From Streptomyces sp. NBC_00683 (GTDB lineage Bacteria; Actinomycetota; Actinomycetes; Streptomycetales; Streptomycetaceae), in assembly GCF_036226745.1 (NCBI RefSeq), contig NZ_CP109013.1, positions 4,960,001-5,024,000 on the forward strand: DNA of 64,000 bases. Direction: 5' to 3'. Shown here piece by piece: positions 53,104 to 61,342 of this stretch. The position numbers and the translations under genes were made by a program. How positions within the stretch are numbered: position 1 is the stretch's first letter; the number at the start of each line of letters is the position of its first letter. Under the pieces are notes generated by a model that did not search any database, had not been told where the DNA came from, and was given only the letters and a program-made list of their open reading frames with translations.

Positions 53104-53706
53104 ATGATGGGCAGAACGATCTTCATCGACCCGGGGCGCTGCATCGGCTGCCAGGCCTGTGTCTCCGCCTGCCGGGAATGCGACTCGCACCGCGGCAAGT
53201 CGATGATTCACCTCGACTACACCGACGAGGGCAGCTCGGTCGCCTCCCTTCCCACGGTCTGCATGCACTGCGAGGACCCCGTGGCCCCCTGCGCGGAGGT
53301 CTGCCCCGCCGACGCGATCCTGGTCACCGCCGACGGTGTGGTGCAGCAGGCCGACACCACCCGCTGCATCGGCTGCGCGAACTGCGTCAACGCCTGCCCC
53401 TTCGGCGTCCCGAAGATCGACCTCCAGGCGAAGCTGCAGATGAAGTGCAACCTCTGCTACGACCGCACCGCCTACGGACTCGCCCCCATGTGCGCCACCG
53501 TCTGCCCGACGGGAGCGCTCTTCTACGGAACCCTCGAGGAGCTCCAGGCCGAGCGCCCCGGTGTCCAGGTCGCCGACACCTTCGTCTTCGGCGAGAGCGA
53601 GGTCCGCACCGGTGTGGCCATGGTCGTCCCCGCGGACCGGGTCCAGTGGCCCGTGCCCGGTGGCCTTCCCGTCGTCGAGATCAACGGTAAGGACGTCCGC
53701 CGATGA
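53104..53706 (+). CDS. 4Fe-4S dicluster electron-transfer protein (NrfC/HybA-like)
   Basis: A 200-aa protein with four cysteine groups typical of four 4Fe-4S clusters: CIGCQACVSACREC, CMHCEDPVAPCAEVCP, CIGCANCVNACP and CNLCYDR...CATVCP. It acts as the electron-transfer subunit of the molybdoenzyme. ATG at 53104 lies six bases after the preceding stop codon, with GAAGCCGG upstream; the ATG codon follows directly in frame (MMGRT). Confidence 0.9.
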   Translation: MMGRTIFIDPGRCIGCQACVSACRECDSHRGKSMIHLDYTDEGSSVASLPTVCMHCEDPVAPCAEVCPADAILVTADGVVQQADTTRCIGCANCVNACPFGVPKIDLQAKLQMKCNLCYDRTAYGLAPMCATVCPTGALFYGTLEELQAERPGVQVADTFVFGESEVRTGVAMVVPADRVQWPVPGGLPVVEINGKDVRR

Positions 53707-54452
53707 GCGTCACCGAACAGCAGCCCGGCAGCGGCCGGAACTCCGGCGGCGATCCCCGCGAGGCACTCCACGACCGTATCGCCGCCGACTCGCTCACCAC
53801 CCGGCGCGACTACCTCCGGATCGTGACCACCGTCTCGGGCGGCCTCGCACTCGGCGGAGTGGGGGTGGCGGCCGGGATCCTCCACCGTCACGGGGACGAG
53901 GAGGACGGCAAGGCCCCCGAGCCGAAGCAGATCGCCACGCAGCTGCTGCCCGGCCAGTCCCTCGCCTTCCGCTACCCCGGGGACGAGGACAGGGCGGTCG
54001 CCGTACGGATGGACGACGGCACCCTCGTCGGCTACTCCGCGATCTGCACCCACCTCGCCTGCGCCGTCCTGTGGCGCAACGACCGGGGCACGGAGGGGGA
54101 GCTCTACTGCCCCTGCCACGAAGGCGTCTTCGACGCCCGGACCGGCGAAGTCACCGCGGGACCGCCTCCCCGCGGACTGCCCAAGGTGGTGCTCACCGAG
54201 CAGACCGACGGCAGCATCTGGGCCGTGGGCACCACCCGTTCCGGCGAGAGCATCGAGCACGGGCTGTGCCGTCAGATCGGCGAGGACCGCCCGGACCTGG
54301 CTGCCCGGATCGGCTGCCCCGGAGTCAGCGGCGGCGTGGAAGCACCACCCCCGGCAGCCTCGTCGAGTGCCGGTGTGCCGGGCGCCGAGCCGGGCGCCGA
54401 TCCGTCCGGCAGCACCTTCGGCGGGACCGGAACCACGGGCGGGCGGTCATGA
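53703..54452 (+). CDS. Rieske 2Fe-2S protein with twin-arginine-type N-terminus
   Basis: A 249-aa protein. Residues 35-60 contain TTRRDYLRIVTTVSGGLALGGVGV, a twin-arginine signal/anchor. The Rieske site is C115-T-H117 and C136-P-C-H139 (CTHLAC and CPCHEG). The C-terminal about 60 residues are Pro/Ala/Gly-rich. It should carry electrons on the outer face. Its ATG overlaps the 4Fe-4S gene stop. Confidence 0.88.
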   Translation: MSVTEQQPGSGRNSGGDPREALHDRIAADSLTTRRDYLRIVTTVSGGLALGGVGVAAGILHRHGDEEDGKAPEPKQIATQLLPGQSLAFRYPGDEDRAVAVRMDDGTLVGYSAICTHLACAVLWRNDRGTEGELYCPCHEGVFDARTGEVTAGPPPRGLPKVVLTEQTDGSIWAVGTTRSGESIEHGLCRQIGEDRPDLAARIGCPGVSGGVEAPPPAASSSAGVPGAEPGADPSGSTFGGTGTTGGRS

Positions 54453-54862
54453 CGAACCCCCGACAGCCCCCGGAGCGCCCGGAACCCGGTGTCGGCCAGG
54501 AGGCCCCCGGGCACCGGTACCCCGAGTACCGGCCGGGCAGCGCCAGCCCCGAACTGAACCGGCCCGTACGCGAGCGCTACCCCCAGATCCGCGCCACCAG
54601 CGGTTACGGCGATCCTCGCGTGCGGCACACCGGCCCCGGTCCCGGAGCGGGTACCGACCAGGAGCCCGAGCGTTCCTCGAAGCTGACGGCCCGGCTGGTC
54701 CTGGCCATGACCGTGGTCGTCGGGCAGCTCTGGGGTCTGACCGTGCTGATCGACGAGTGGATGGAGGGCAACACGGGAACTGCCTGGTGGGGTGCCGGTT
54801 TCCTCGGCCTGTCGTTCCTCGTCGTCCTCGGCCTGTGGCTGCTCGACCCGAAGGACAGGTGA
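54449..54862 (+). CDS. Small membrane protein of the molybdoenzyme operon
   Basis: A 137-aa protein. The first 70 residues are Pro/Gly/Arg-rich and probably disordered; two helices follow (LVLAMTVVVGQLWGLTVLI and AGFLGLSFLVVLGLWLL). ATG 54449 overlaps the Rieske gene stop (ATGA). Likely an accessory or anchor subunit; no recognised family. Confidence 0.75.
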   Translation: MTNPRQPPERPEPGVGQEAPGHRYPEYRPGSASPELNRPVRERYPQIRATSGYGDPRVRHTGPGPGAGTDQEPERSSKLTARLVLAMTVVVGQLWGLTVLIDEWMEGNTGTAWWGAGFLGLSFLVVLGLWLLDPKDR

Positions 54863-54929
54863 GGCTGGATCCGGAGGGCCGGCGAGGCGGGGTCCGAACG
54901 GCCGGCGGGTGTCGCCGTACCCTTGACGT

Positions 54930-55133
54930 ATGAGTACCGCCCCCGCCCCCGGACCGCGAGATTCGAAGCCGTCGCAGGAGCCCAGGCCCAAGCAGCCTCT
55001 GATCTTCGACGATCCCCTGGACACGCAGTCCGCGGACGATACGGACCAGGGGTGGGGCGAGCGGGCTCCTGCCGGCGGCAGCGCCGCCGATCTGGCCCGC
55101 TTCCTCGACGAGAAGCCGCCCCACCACGTGTGA
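54930..55133 (+). CDS. Short conserved hypothetical protein
   Basis: A 67-aa acidic, Pro-rich protein with no membrane helix. A short motif near the C-terminus (SAADLARFLDEKPPHHV) looks like a helix plus tail. Its stop codon lies inside the first unit of a 14-bp tandem repeat. No function can be assigned. Confidence 0.6.
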   Translation: MSTAPAPGPRDSKPSQEPRPKQPLIFDDPLDTQSADDTDQGWGERAPAGGSAADLARFLDEKPPHHV

Positions 55134-55189
55134 CCCACCACGTGTGACCCGCCACGTGTGACCCACCAGGTGTGATCCGGCGCGTGTGA
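55120..55189 (+). repeat. 14-bp tandem repeat, five units, spanning a stop codon
   Basis: Five adjacent 14-bp units: CCCACCACGTGTGA (twice exact), CCCGCCACGTGTGA, CCCACCAGGTGTGA, TCCGGCGCGTGTGA. The first unit encodes the last codons and stop of the short upstream gene. Length not divisible by three, so the later units are untranslated. Confidence 0.85.
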
Positions 55190-55199
55190 TCGGGTTCGG

Positions 55200-55661
55200 C
55201 TACGCCTGGTCGCGCCGGGAGACCAGAGCGTCGCGGATTTCCTTCAGCACCTCCAGCTCGCTCACCTCCATCGTTTCCTGAACGCCTTCCTTGGCGGCCT
55301 GGGCGGCTGCCCGCCTGGCGAGGTACTTCGCCATGGGCATCACCATCAGGAAGTAGACGACCGCGGCGGTGATCAAGAAGCTGAGTGCGGCGCTCAGCAC
55401 CGAGCCCCACAGGATCTCGATACCGTCCATCCTGCCGGTGTCCGGATCCACGACGCAGGGCCCTTGGAGACAGGAGCTGTACTTCTCCAGGTCCTGGGTG
55501 CCGAAGGCCCCCACCAGCGGATTGATGATTCCCTTGACGACCGCGTTCACGATGTTGGTGAACGCGGCACCGATGACGACGGCGACCGCGAGGTCGATCA
55601 CATTGCCGCGCATCAGGAAGGCTTTGAACCCGTCCAGCAGACTGACCTTCTTCTCGCTCAC
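55200..55661 (-). CDS. mscL: Large-conductance mechanosensitive channel MscL
   Basis: A 153-aa protein. It starts SEKKVSLLDGFKAFLMRGNVIDLAVAVVIGAAFTNIV, the MscL N-terminal helix and TM1, and has a second helix (VLSAALSFLITAAVVYFLMVMPM). The periplasmic loop is longer than in E. coli, with a Cys pair (SSCLQGPC). The C-terminal charged helix is typical. GTG 55661 follows GAGGAGGG. It protects against osmotic downshift. Confidence 0.95.
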   Translation of the reverse strand: MSEKKVSLLDGFKAFLMRGNVIDLAVAVVIGAAFTNIVNAVVKGIINPLVGAFGTQDLEKYSSCLQGPCVVDPDTGRMDGIEILWGSVLSAALSFLITAAVVYFLMVMPMAKYLARRAAAQAAKEGVQETMEVSELEVLKEIRDALVSRRDQA

Positions 55662-55774
55662 GGATGGGCCCTCCTCTGTACGTGCCGTATGGGGAGCGAA
55701 CTGCCCTGCCACATAAGGCGCTGGGAGGCGGCACTGTCCAATCGGACAATTCCGACGGGGGAGTTGACGGTAGG

Positions 55775-56374
55775 TCAGTTCCCGTCGGCATGGGACACCA
55801 CGACCGCGAGACGACCCGATGCGCCGGCGCCCGCCAGGGCCGCTGCGGTGTCCCGTTCCACGGACAGGACCACCAGGGCGCCGCCTCCCGCGGTTGTCCC
55901 GTCGCCGTCCGTCCCCGGGTATCCGTGCCCGACGTCTTCCGTTGCGCGCGGCACGTCCTCCACCTGTACGTCCTTCGCCACCACCCGGGCCACGGGATCT
56001 CCGTCCTGCGCGGCGATCACATCGACGCGATCGCCCGCACGCAGCAGCCGCACCGTCGCCGCATCCGCGATCCGTACCGCCGCGGACACCCGTCGCACGG
56101 GACGCCGCTCCGGGGCCGGCGGCACACCGCCCGCGACAGCGGCCGCGCCTGCGGTGCCGCCTGTCCCCGGTGCGGCGGTGCCCGAGGTGCCCAGGCCCGA
56201 AGCGGCGAGTGCGGCAGAGGCCAGGGCGAGTCCCGCCGCCATCGCGCGGCGTTGTCCGCGTATCACCCGCCGCAGCCGTCCGGCACGGCTGCCGCGTACG
56301 CGCAGGGGGTCGAACGGCGGCACCCCGCGCGGTGCGGGAGGAGCCGGACGTGTATCGGGAACGGACGGGAGCAT
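55775..56374 (-). CDS. SAF-domain (CpaB/RcpC-like) protein
   Basis: A 199-aa protein. A basic cytoplasmic head (about 1-45) and one hydrophobic helix (AAGLALASAALAASGLG) are followed by an SAF-like domain: RRVSAAVRIADAATVRLLRAGDRVDVIAAQDG...RVVAKDVQVEDVP. Proteins of this type assist Flp-type pilus assembly at the outer face, but no other pilus genes are in the window, so the role is open. Confidence 0.72.
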   Translation of the reverse strand: MLPSVPDTRPAPPAPRGVPPFDPLRVRGSRAGRLRRVIRGQRRAMAAGLALASAALAASGLGTSGTAAPGTGGTAGAAAVAGGVPPAPERRPVRRVSAAVRIADAATVRLLRAGDRVDVIAAQDGDPVARVVAKDVQVEDVPRATEDVGHGYPGTDGDGTTAGGGALVVLSVERDTAAALAGAGASGRLAVVVSHADGN

Positions 56375-56551
56375 GGCTGACACCACCTGCCGTGAAGGAA
56401 ATCCAGGACGTGAGGGGGGTCCGGCGGGCATCGCCGCCGGACTCCCCTCACGATCCACCCTTCACGGGAATCCCGCCGGGGCCTGTGGACAGCCCCCACG
56501 TTGTGGATAAGTCGGGCACCCGGACGAGTCGGTCCTGTTGAGTCGGTCCTG

Positions 56552-57400
56552 TTAAGGCAGCTCGATTCCCGTGTCGATTCCGTCCAGCGCGCGCACGCAC
56601 GCGCAGTCACGCTCCCGGTTCGCAGGCAGCGCGGCCACCGCGTCGAACAGCACCGACCGCAGCCGGTCGACGTTGGCGGAGAACACCTTGAGCACCTCCC
56701 CGTGGCTGACGCCCTCGCCTGCCTCGGCCCCCGCGTCGAGGTCCGTCACCAGGGTCAGCGTCGTGTAGCAGAGCCCCAGTTCACGGGCGAGCACCGCTTC
56801 CGGATGCCCGGTCATCCCGACCACCGACCAGCCCATCGCCGCATGCCAGCGTGATTCCGCCCGGGTCGAGAAGCGCGGTCCCTCCACCACGACGAGGGTC
56901 CCGCCGTCCACCGGCTCCCAGTCGCGCCCCCGCGCGGCTGCGAGCGCCGCCTGGCGTCCATGAGGGCAGTACGGGTCGGCGAAGCCGAGGTGCACCACGT
57001 TCGGCTGGGCTCCGTCCGCCCGGATCTCTCCGTCGTAGTACGTCTGCGTGCGTGCCTTCGTACGGTCCACCAGCTGGTCCGGTACGAGCAGGGTCCCCGG
57101 CCCGTACTCCGGGCGCAGTCCGCCGACGGCGCACGGGCCGAGCACCTGGCGTACGCCGACGGAACGCAGGGCCCAGAGGTTGGCGCGGTAGTTGATGCGG
57201 TGCGGCGGGAGGTGGTGGCCGCGTCCGTGACGCGGGAGGAACGCCACCCGGCGGCCCGCGATCTCGCCCAGGAAGAGGGAGTCGCTCGGAGCCCCGTAGG
57301 GGGTGTCCACCTGGACCTCGGTCACGTCATCGAGGAAGGAGTAGAAGCCCGATCCGCCGATGACACCGATATCCGCTGTACCCGTTTCTGCGTTCACCAT
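56552..57400 (-). CDS. mtnP: S-methyl-5'-thioadenosine phosphorylase family (MTAP)
   Basis: A 282-aa purine nucleoside phosphorylase-II fold protein. It starts with IGVIGGSGFYSFLDD, has RHGRGHHLPPHRINYRANL (phosphate/substrate loop), and VVVEGPRFSTRAESRW, the MTAP signature, with MTGHPEAVLARELGL. It releases adenine and methylthioribose-1-phosphate from MTA in the methionine salvage route. ATG 57400. Confidence 0.92.
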   Translation of the reverse strand: MVNAETGTADIGVIGGSGFYSFLDDVTEVQVDTPYGAPSDSLFLGEIAGRRVAFLPRHGRGHHLPPHRINYRANLWALRSVGVRQVLGPCAVGGLRPEYGPGTLLVPDQLVDRTKARTQTYYDGEIRADGAQPNVVHLGFADPYCPHGRQAALAAARGRDWEPVDGGTLVVVEGPRFSTRAESRWHAAMGWSVVGMTGHPEAVLARELGLCYTTLTLVTDLDAGAEAGEGVSHGEVLKVFSANVDRLRSVLFDAVAALPANRERDCACVRALDGIDTGIELP

Positions 57401-57489
57401 GCGGTCACACTAACCGGGCGAACACGACCGGGACCCCGCCGAGTCGATCAGCGGGGTCCTGGTGAAGCGTGTGGTGTACGTGTACGGCC

Positions 57490-57843
57490 TCAGGCGGCCG
57501 ATGTGCCGCTCGACGACGAGGACGACGACGAGGACGCCGACGACGAGGAACTTGACGCGGCGGGCTTCGAGTCCGAACCCGACGACCCCGACGAGGACGT
57601 CGACGTGGCGGACGCGGAACCGGATGCCTTCGCGGGCGACGTCGCCGGCGTGCTGCTCGACGAGGAGCCGCGGCTGTCGTTCCGGTAGAAACCGGATCCC
57701 TTGAAGACGATGCCGACCGCCGAGAACACCTTCTTCAGGCGTCCCTCGCAGTTCGGGCACACGGTCAGGGCATCATCGGTGAACTTCTGCACCGCCTCGA
57801 GGCCCTCGCCGCACTCGGTGCACTGGTACTGATAGGTCGGCAC
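57490..57843 (-). CDS. FmdB family zinc-ribbon protein
   Basis: A 117-aa protein. The N-terminal zinc ribbon is MPTYQYQCTECG...LTVCPNCEGRLKKVF (two CxxC pairs), then GIVFKGSGFYRNDSR, the family block. The last 60 residues are nearly all Ser, Ala, Gly, Thr and Pro, a long disordered tail. Regulatory role proposed for the family; precise function unknown. Confidence 0.9.
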   Translation of the reverse strand: MPTYQYQCTECGEGLEAVQKFTDDALTVCPNCEGRLKKVFSAVGIVFKGSGFYRNDSRGSSSSSTPATSPAKASGSASATSTSSSGSSGSDSKPAASSSSSSASSSSSSSSSGTSAA

Positions 57844-57909
57844 TTGCTCCTCCTGGCACTCTCACTCAGTGAGTGCTAACGACGTTCCATACTGACGTAT
57901 TCCGAGCGA

Positions 57910-59190
57910 TCAGTCCACCGTGACCGGCTCGCGGTGACCGATCCCACGTGCCACCGTCCGCCCCCGGTACCTCGGTGTCAGCCGTGAGCGCAGGGCCAGC
58001 AGGGTTGCCAGCGCCAGCGCCGTTCCCAGCAGCGGCACCACGAAACCGGTGCTCGCACCGTGGGAGTCCGCGAGCTGTCCGGCCACCGTGACAGCGGCCG
58101 CCTGGCCGAGCGCCACAGCGCCCGTCAGCCAGGTGAAGGCCTCCGTCCTGGCCGATGCCGGCACCAGAGCCTCGACCAGCGTGTACCCGCTGATCAGGGC
58201 CGGAGCGATGCACAGGCCCACCAGCAGCCCGAGACCGGCCAGCAGCGGCACGGAGTGCACCGCCCAGAGCCCGGAAGCGGTCAGGGTCAGGGCCACGTAG
58301 CCGACGATCAGCCGGCGACGCGGGCTGCTCTTCCAGGCGATGGCCCCGCAGGCGATCCCGGCCAGCATGTTGCCGGCCGCGAACACCCCGTACAGCAGCC
58401 CGTTCACTCCCGGCCTGCCGATCTCCTCGGAGAACGCGGTCAGCGACACCTGCATTCCGCCGAAGACGGCGCCGATCCCCAGGAAGGTGATGGCGAGTAC
58501 CCGGACCCCAGGCACGGACAGTGCGGAGCGGTGCGGCTCGGCGGCGGTCGCCGCGCTGCGGGGGGCGGGCTGGGTGGAGCGCTGGGCGGCGAAGAGAACT
58601 CCGCCGATCAGTGTCAGCGCGGCCTCGGCGATCAGCCCGGCCGCCGGGTGCACGCCGGTGCACAGCGCCGTCGCCAGGACGGGGCCGACGACGAAGGTGA
58701 ACTCGTCCGTCACGGACTCGAAGGCGGCGGCAGTCGACATCAGCGGGGACGCGGGCCGACCCGGGGCGGCCCCGAGCCGGGCGGCCCAGCGGGCCCGGAC
58801 CATCGGCCCGATCTGCGGGATGGAGGCTCCGGTGGGCACGGCCGCCAGGAACAGTGCCCACAGGGGTGCGTGCGCCAGGGCGAGCCCGGTGAGGACGCCC
58901 ACGGACAGTGAGTGCACCAGCACGCCGGGCAGGAGCACGGCGCGCTGGCCGAAGCGGTCGGCGAGCCTGCCGCTCTGCGGTGCGAACAGTGCCATCGAGA
59001 CACCGGAGACGGCGGCGACAGCGCCCGCGCTGCCGTAGGAGCCGGTGGTGTGCTGAACCAGCAGCACGATGCCGATGGTCAGCATCGCGAAGGGCTGCCG
59101 GGCCGCGAAGCCCGGGAGGAGGAAGGTCCACGCACCAGGGGTGCGCAGCAACTGCCCGTAACCGGGGCGGTCGGAGACCGTGGATGCCAC
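57910..59190 (-). CDS. MFS transporter
   Basis: A 426-aa protein with twelve helices. Motif A-like loop SGRLADRFGQRAVLLPG lies between helices 2 and 3, and a Arg-rich loop (MVRARWAARLGAAPGRP) separates halves. Start is ATG 59190. No regulator is adjacent, though three copies of a TGGTCGATC motif occur about 200 bp upstream. Substrate unknown. Confidence 0.85.
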   Translation of the reverse strand: MASTVSDRPGYGQLLRTPGAWTFLLPGFAARQPFAMLTIGIVLLVQHTTGSYGSAGAVAAVSGVSMALFAPQSGRLADRFGQRAVLLPGVLVHSLSVGVLTGLALAHAPLWALFLAAVPTGASIPQIGPMVRARWAARLGAAPGRPASPLMSTAAAFESVTDEFTFVVGPVLATALCTGVHPAAGLIAEAALTLIGGVLFAAQRSTQPAPRSAATAAEPHRSALSVPGVRVLAITFLGIGAVFGGMQVSLTAFSEEIGRPGVNGLLYGVFAAGNMLAGIACGAIAWKSSPRRRLIVGYVALTLTASGLWAVHSVPLLAGLGLLVGLCIAPALISGYTLVEALVPASARTEAFTWLTGAVALGQAAAVTVAGQLADSHGASTGFVVPLLGTALALATLLALRSRLTPRYRGRTVARGIGHREPVTVD

Positions 59191-59394
59191 GGTCCTTGCC
59201 TTTCTGCCGCCTGGTAGCCGTGCTCCCGGGGCGCCGCGGCACCCGGGGTGCGCGGCTCGTGCGGGAGCTGCCGAGAGCTGTCCTCTTCGCGCGGAACTGC
59301 GGTAGATGCCGGGCGCTCGCTCCAGAGGTGAAAAGGAGGCGAAAAGGACGCCACGACCGCCATACGGTCGCGCCAGCTCTGCATCAGACAGAGG

Positions 59395-59431
59395 TGGTCG
59401 ATCAAGACTGGTCGATCAATGTGGTCGATCT
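59395..59431. repeat. Three direct repeats of TGGTCGATC
   Basis: Copies start at 59395, 59409 and 59422 (spacing 14 and 13 bp), between the divergent MFS region and the antiporter 3' end, within an AT-rich stretch. They could be a regulator binding array. No gene was found in 59191-59531. Confidence 0.55.
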
Positions 59432-59531
59432 AGATTAATTCAGGTGGATCTTCGGTAGCAATCCTTCATCTTACAGGCTGCAGTCCGAATATGCCTGCGA
59501 TTGCGAACGAGGTGCGCGTCACCACCTCCGA

Positions 59532-61127
59532 TCAGTGGTGCGTCCGCGTGTCCTCGTGCCTGCCGCCCCTGCCCAGCTTCTTCGCGAGCCTCACCACGTG
59601 CGGGACCTCCAGCCCCGGGGACCCGTTGTCCCGGGGGCCGCCCGCGCCCAGCCAGCCGGCCAGCTTGCCGCCCTCGCCGACCGCACGCAGTCGTGCTTCC
59701 GCCGCGTCGCGTACCGGGTCGGTGGCCACCACGAGCAGTTCGTCCCCGCGCCGCAGCACGGTTGTGGGCCCGGGTACGAAGCTCTTCCTGTCCCGTACGA
59801 CGAGGGTGACGGCGGCCCCGGCGGGCAGTCGCAGCTCGCCGATCTCGACGCCGTGCATCTTCGACTTCCCCGGGATCGCAACGGACAGCAGATGCCCCCG
59901 CAGCCGCTCCAGGGGCGCCGACTCGATGCCCAGGTCGGCGGCCTCCGACGGATCCTCGGCGATCTTCAGGGCCTTCGCGAGCCAGGGCAGGGTCGGGCCC
60001 TGGATGAGGGTGTAGACGATGACGAGGACGAAGACGATGTTGAAGACCTTGGTGCTGCCCTCGATCCCGGACACCATCGGGATCGTCGCCAGGATGATGG
60101 GCACGGCGCCGCGCAGCCCGGCCCAGGACATCAGGGCCTTCTCGCGCCGTGGCAGCCGGAACGGCGCCAGGCTGATGAAGACGGACAAGGGCCTCGCGAT
60201 CACGGTGAGCACCAGCCCCACGACCACGGCAGGCCAGAAGTCGTCGCCCAGGTCGTGCGGGGTGACCAGCAGGCCGAGCAGGACGAACATGCCGATCTGC
60301 GCCAGCCAGCCGAGCCCGTCGGCGAAGCCCCGGGTGGCCGGCCAGTGCGGCAGCTTGGAGTTGCCGAGGACCATGGCGGCGAGGTAGACGGCCAGGAATC
60401 CGCTGCCGTGGGCCATGGCGCCCGCCGCGTACGCGGACACCGCGATGGCCATCACGGCGATCGGATAGAGGCCGGACGCGGGCAGCGCCACATGACGCAG
60501 TCCGAAGGCGCCGAGCCAGCCCACCGCGAGGCCGATGGCCGCGCCGATGGTCAGCTCCAGGGCTATTTCGCCCACCAGCACGTACCAGTGCTCCACGGGG
60601 CCGACCGCGGAGAACGCCACCACCAGGATGACCACCGGGGCGTCGTTGAAGCCGGACTCCGCCTCCAGTACGCCCGTGATCCGGGACGGGAGCGGGACCT
60701 TGCGCAACACGGAGAAGACTGCCGCCGCGTCGGTGGAGGAGACGACCGCACCGATGATCAGTGCCTGCCGCCAGTCCAGGCCGACGAGATAGTGTGCCGC
60801 GCTCGCGGTGACGCCCACGCTGATGCCCACCCCGACGGTCGACAGCATGGCCGCTGCCGGCAACGCGGGTTTGACTTCTTTCCACTTCGTGCCCAGTCCG
60901 CCTTCGGCCAGGATGACGACCAGCGCGGCGTAGCCGATCACCTGGGTCAGCTCGGCGTTGTCGAACTTGACGTCGAAAATGCCGTCCTGCCCCATGGCGA
61001 TCCCGATGCCGAGGTACAGGAGCAGGCTGGGAAGCCCGCTGCGGGACGAAATGCGTACGGCCGCGACAGCGACCAGCAGGACGAGCGAGCAGACGAGCAG
61101 AAGTTCGTTGAGATCGTGGACAGTCAG
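59532..61127 (-). CDS. CPA1-type cation/proton antiporter with RCK-C (TrkA-C) domain, CTG start
   Basis: About 531 aa. Twelve to thirteen helices contain the CPA1 core (VVSSTDAAAVFSVL, GFNDAPVVILV, with the ND pair). The C-terminal about 90 residues form an RCK-C/TrkA-C domain (HLLSVAIPGKSKMHGVEIGELRLP...RGDELLVVATDP). The first in-frame ATG (60995) would drop the first helix and part of the second, but reading in frame upstream gives LTVHDLNELLLVCSLVLLVA and RSGLPSLLLYLGIGIAMG, the normal N-terminus. The only candidate start there is CTG 61127 behind AAGGAA; a stop codon (TAA) blocks the frame further up. Confidence 0.85.
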   Translation of the reverse strand: MTVHDLNELLLVCSLVLLVAVAAVRISSRSGLPSLLLYLGIGIAMGQDGIFDVKFDNAELTQVIGYAALVVILAEGGLGTKWKEVKPALPAAAMLSTVGVGISVGVTASAAHYLVGLDWRQALIIGAVVSSTDAAAVFSVLRKVPLPSRITGVLEAESGFNDAPVVILVVAFSAVGPVEHWYVLVGEIALELTIGAAIGLAVGWLGAFGLRHVALPASGLYPIAVMAIAVSAYAAGAMAHGSGFLAVYLAAMVLGNSKLPHWPATRGFADGLGWLAQIGMFVLLGLLVTPHDLGDDFWPAVVVGLVLTVIARPLSVFISLAPFRLPRREKALMSWAGLRGAVPIILATIPMVSGIEGSTKVFNIVFVLVIVYTLIQGPTLPWLAKALKIAEDPSEAADLGIESAPLERLRGHLLSVAIPGKSKMHGVEIGELRLPAGAAVTLVVRDRKSFVPGPTTVLRRGDELLVVATDPVRDAAEARLRAVGEGGKLAGWLGAGGPRDNGSPGLEVPHVVRLAKKLGRGGRHEDTRTHH

Positions 61128-61342
61128 GGTCCGTTCCTTCCCTGCGTACGCCTTCCGGATCGACCTCCGGGGGCCAGTACTTCGTTACCTTACCTAATCT
61201 TTAACGTTTTCTTGACGCTTCGAGTGTTCGTGCGAGCAGTGCGCAAATGGATGCATCCCCATACCGCGTCCGAGTGGCTTCGGCGGGGCGCCTATGGTTG
61301 CTCCTGCACTCCCAGGACCACCCTGCCCCTCGAAGGACAGCG

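Noticed and set aside
50886..53690. 934-codon frame overlapping the molybdoenzyme and 4Fe-4S genes
   Set aside because: Arg/Pro-rich out-of-frame shadow; real genes have full cofactor motifs.
55120..55189. CRISPR array
   Set aside because: Units are adjacent 14-mers without spacers and no cas genes are present.
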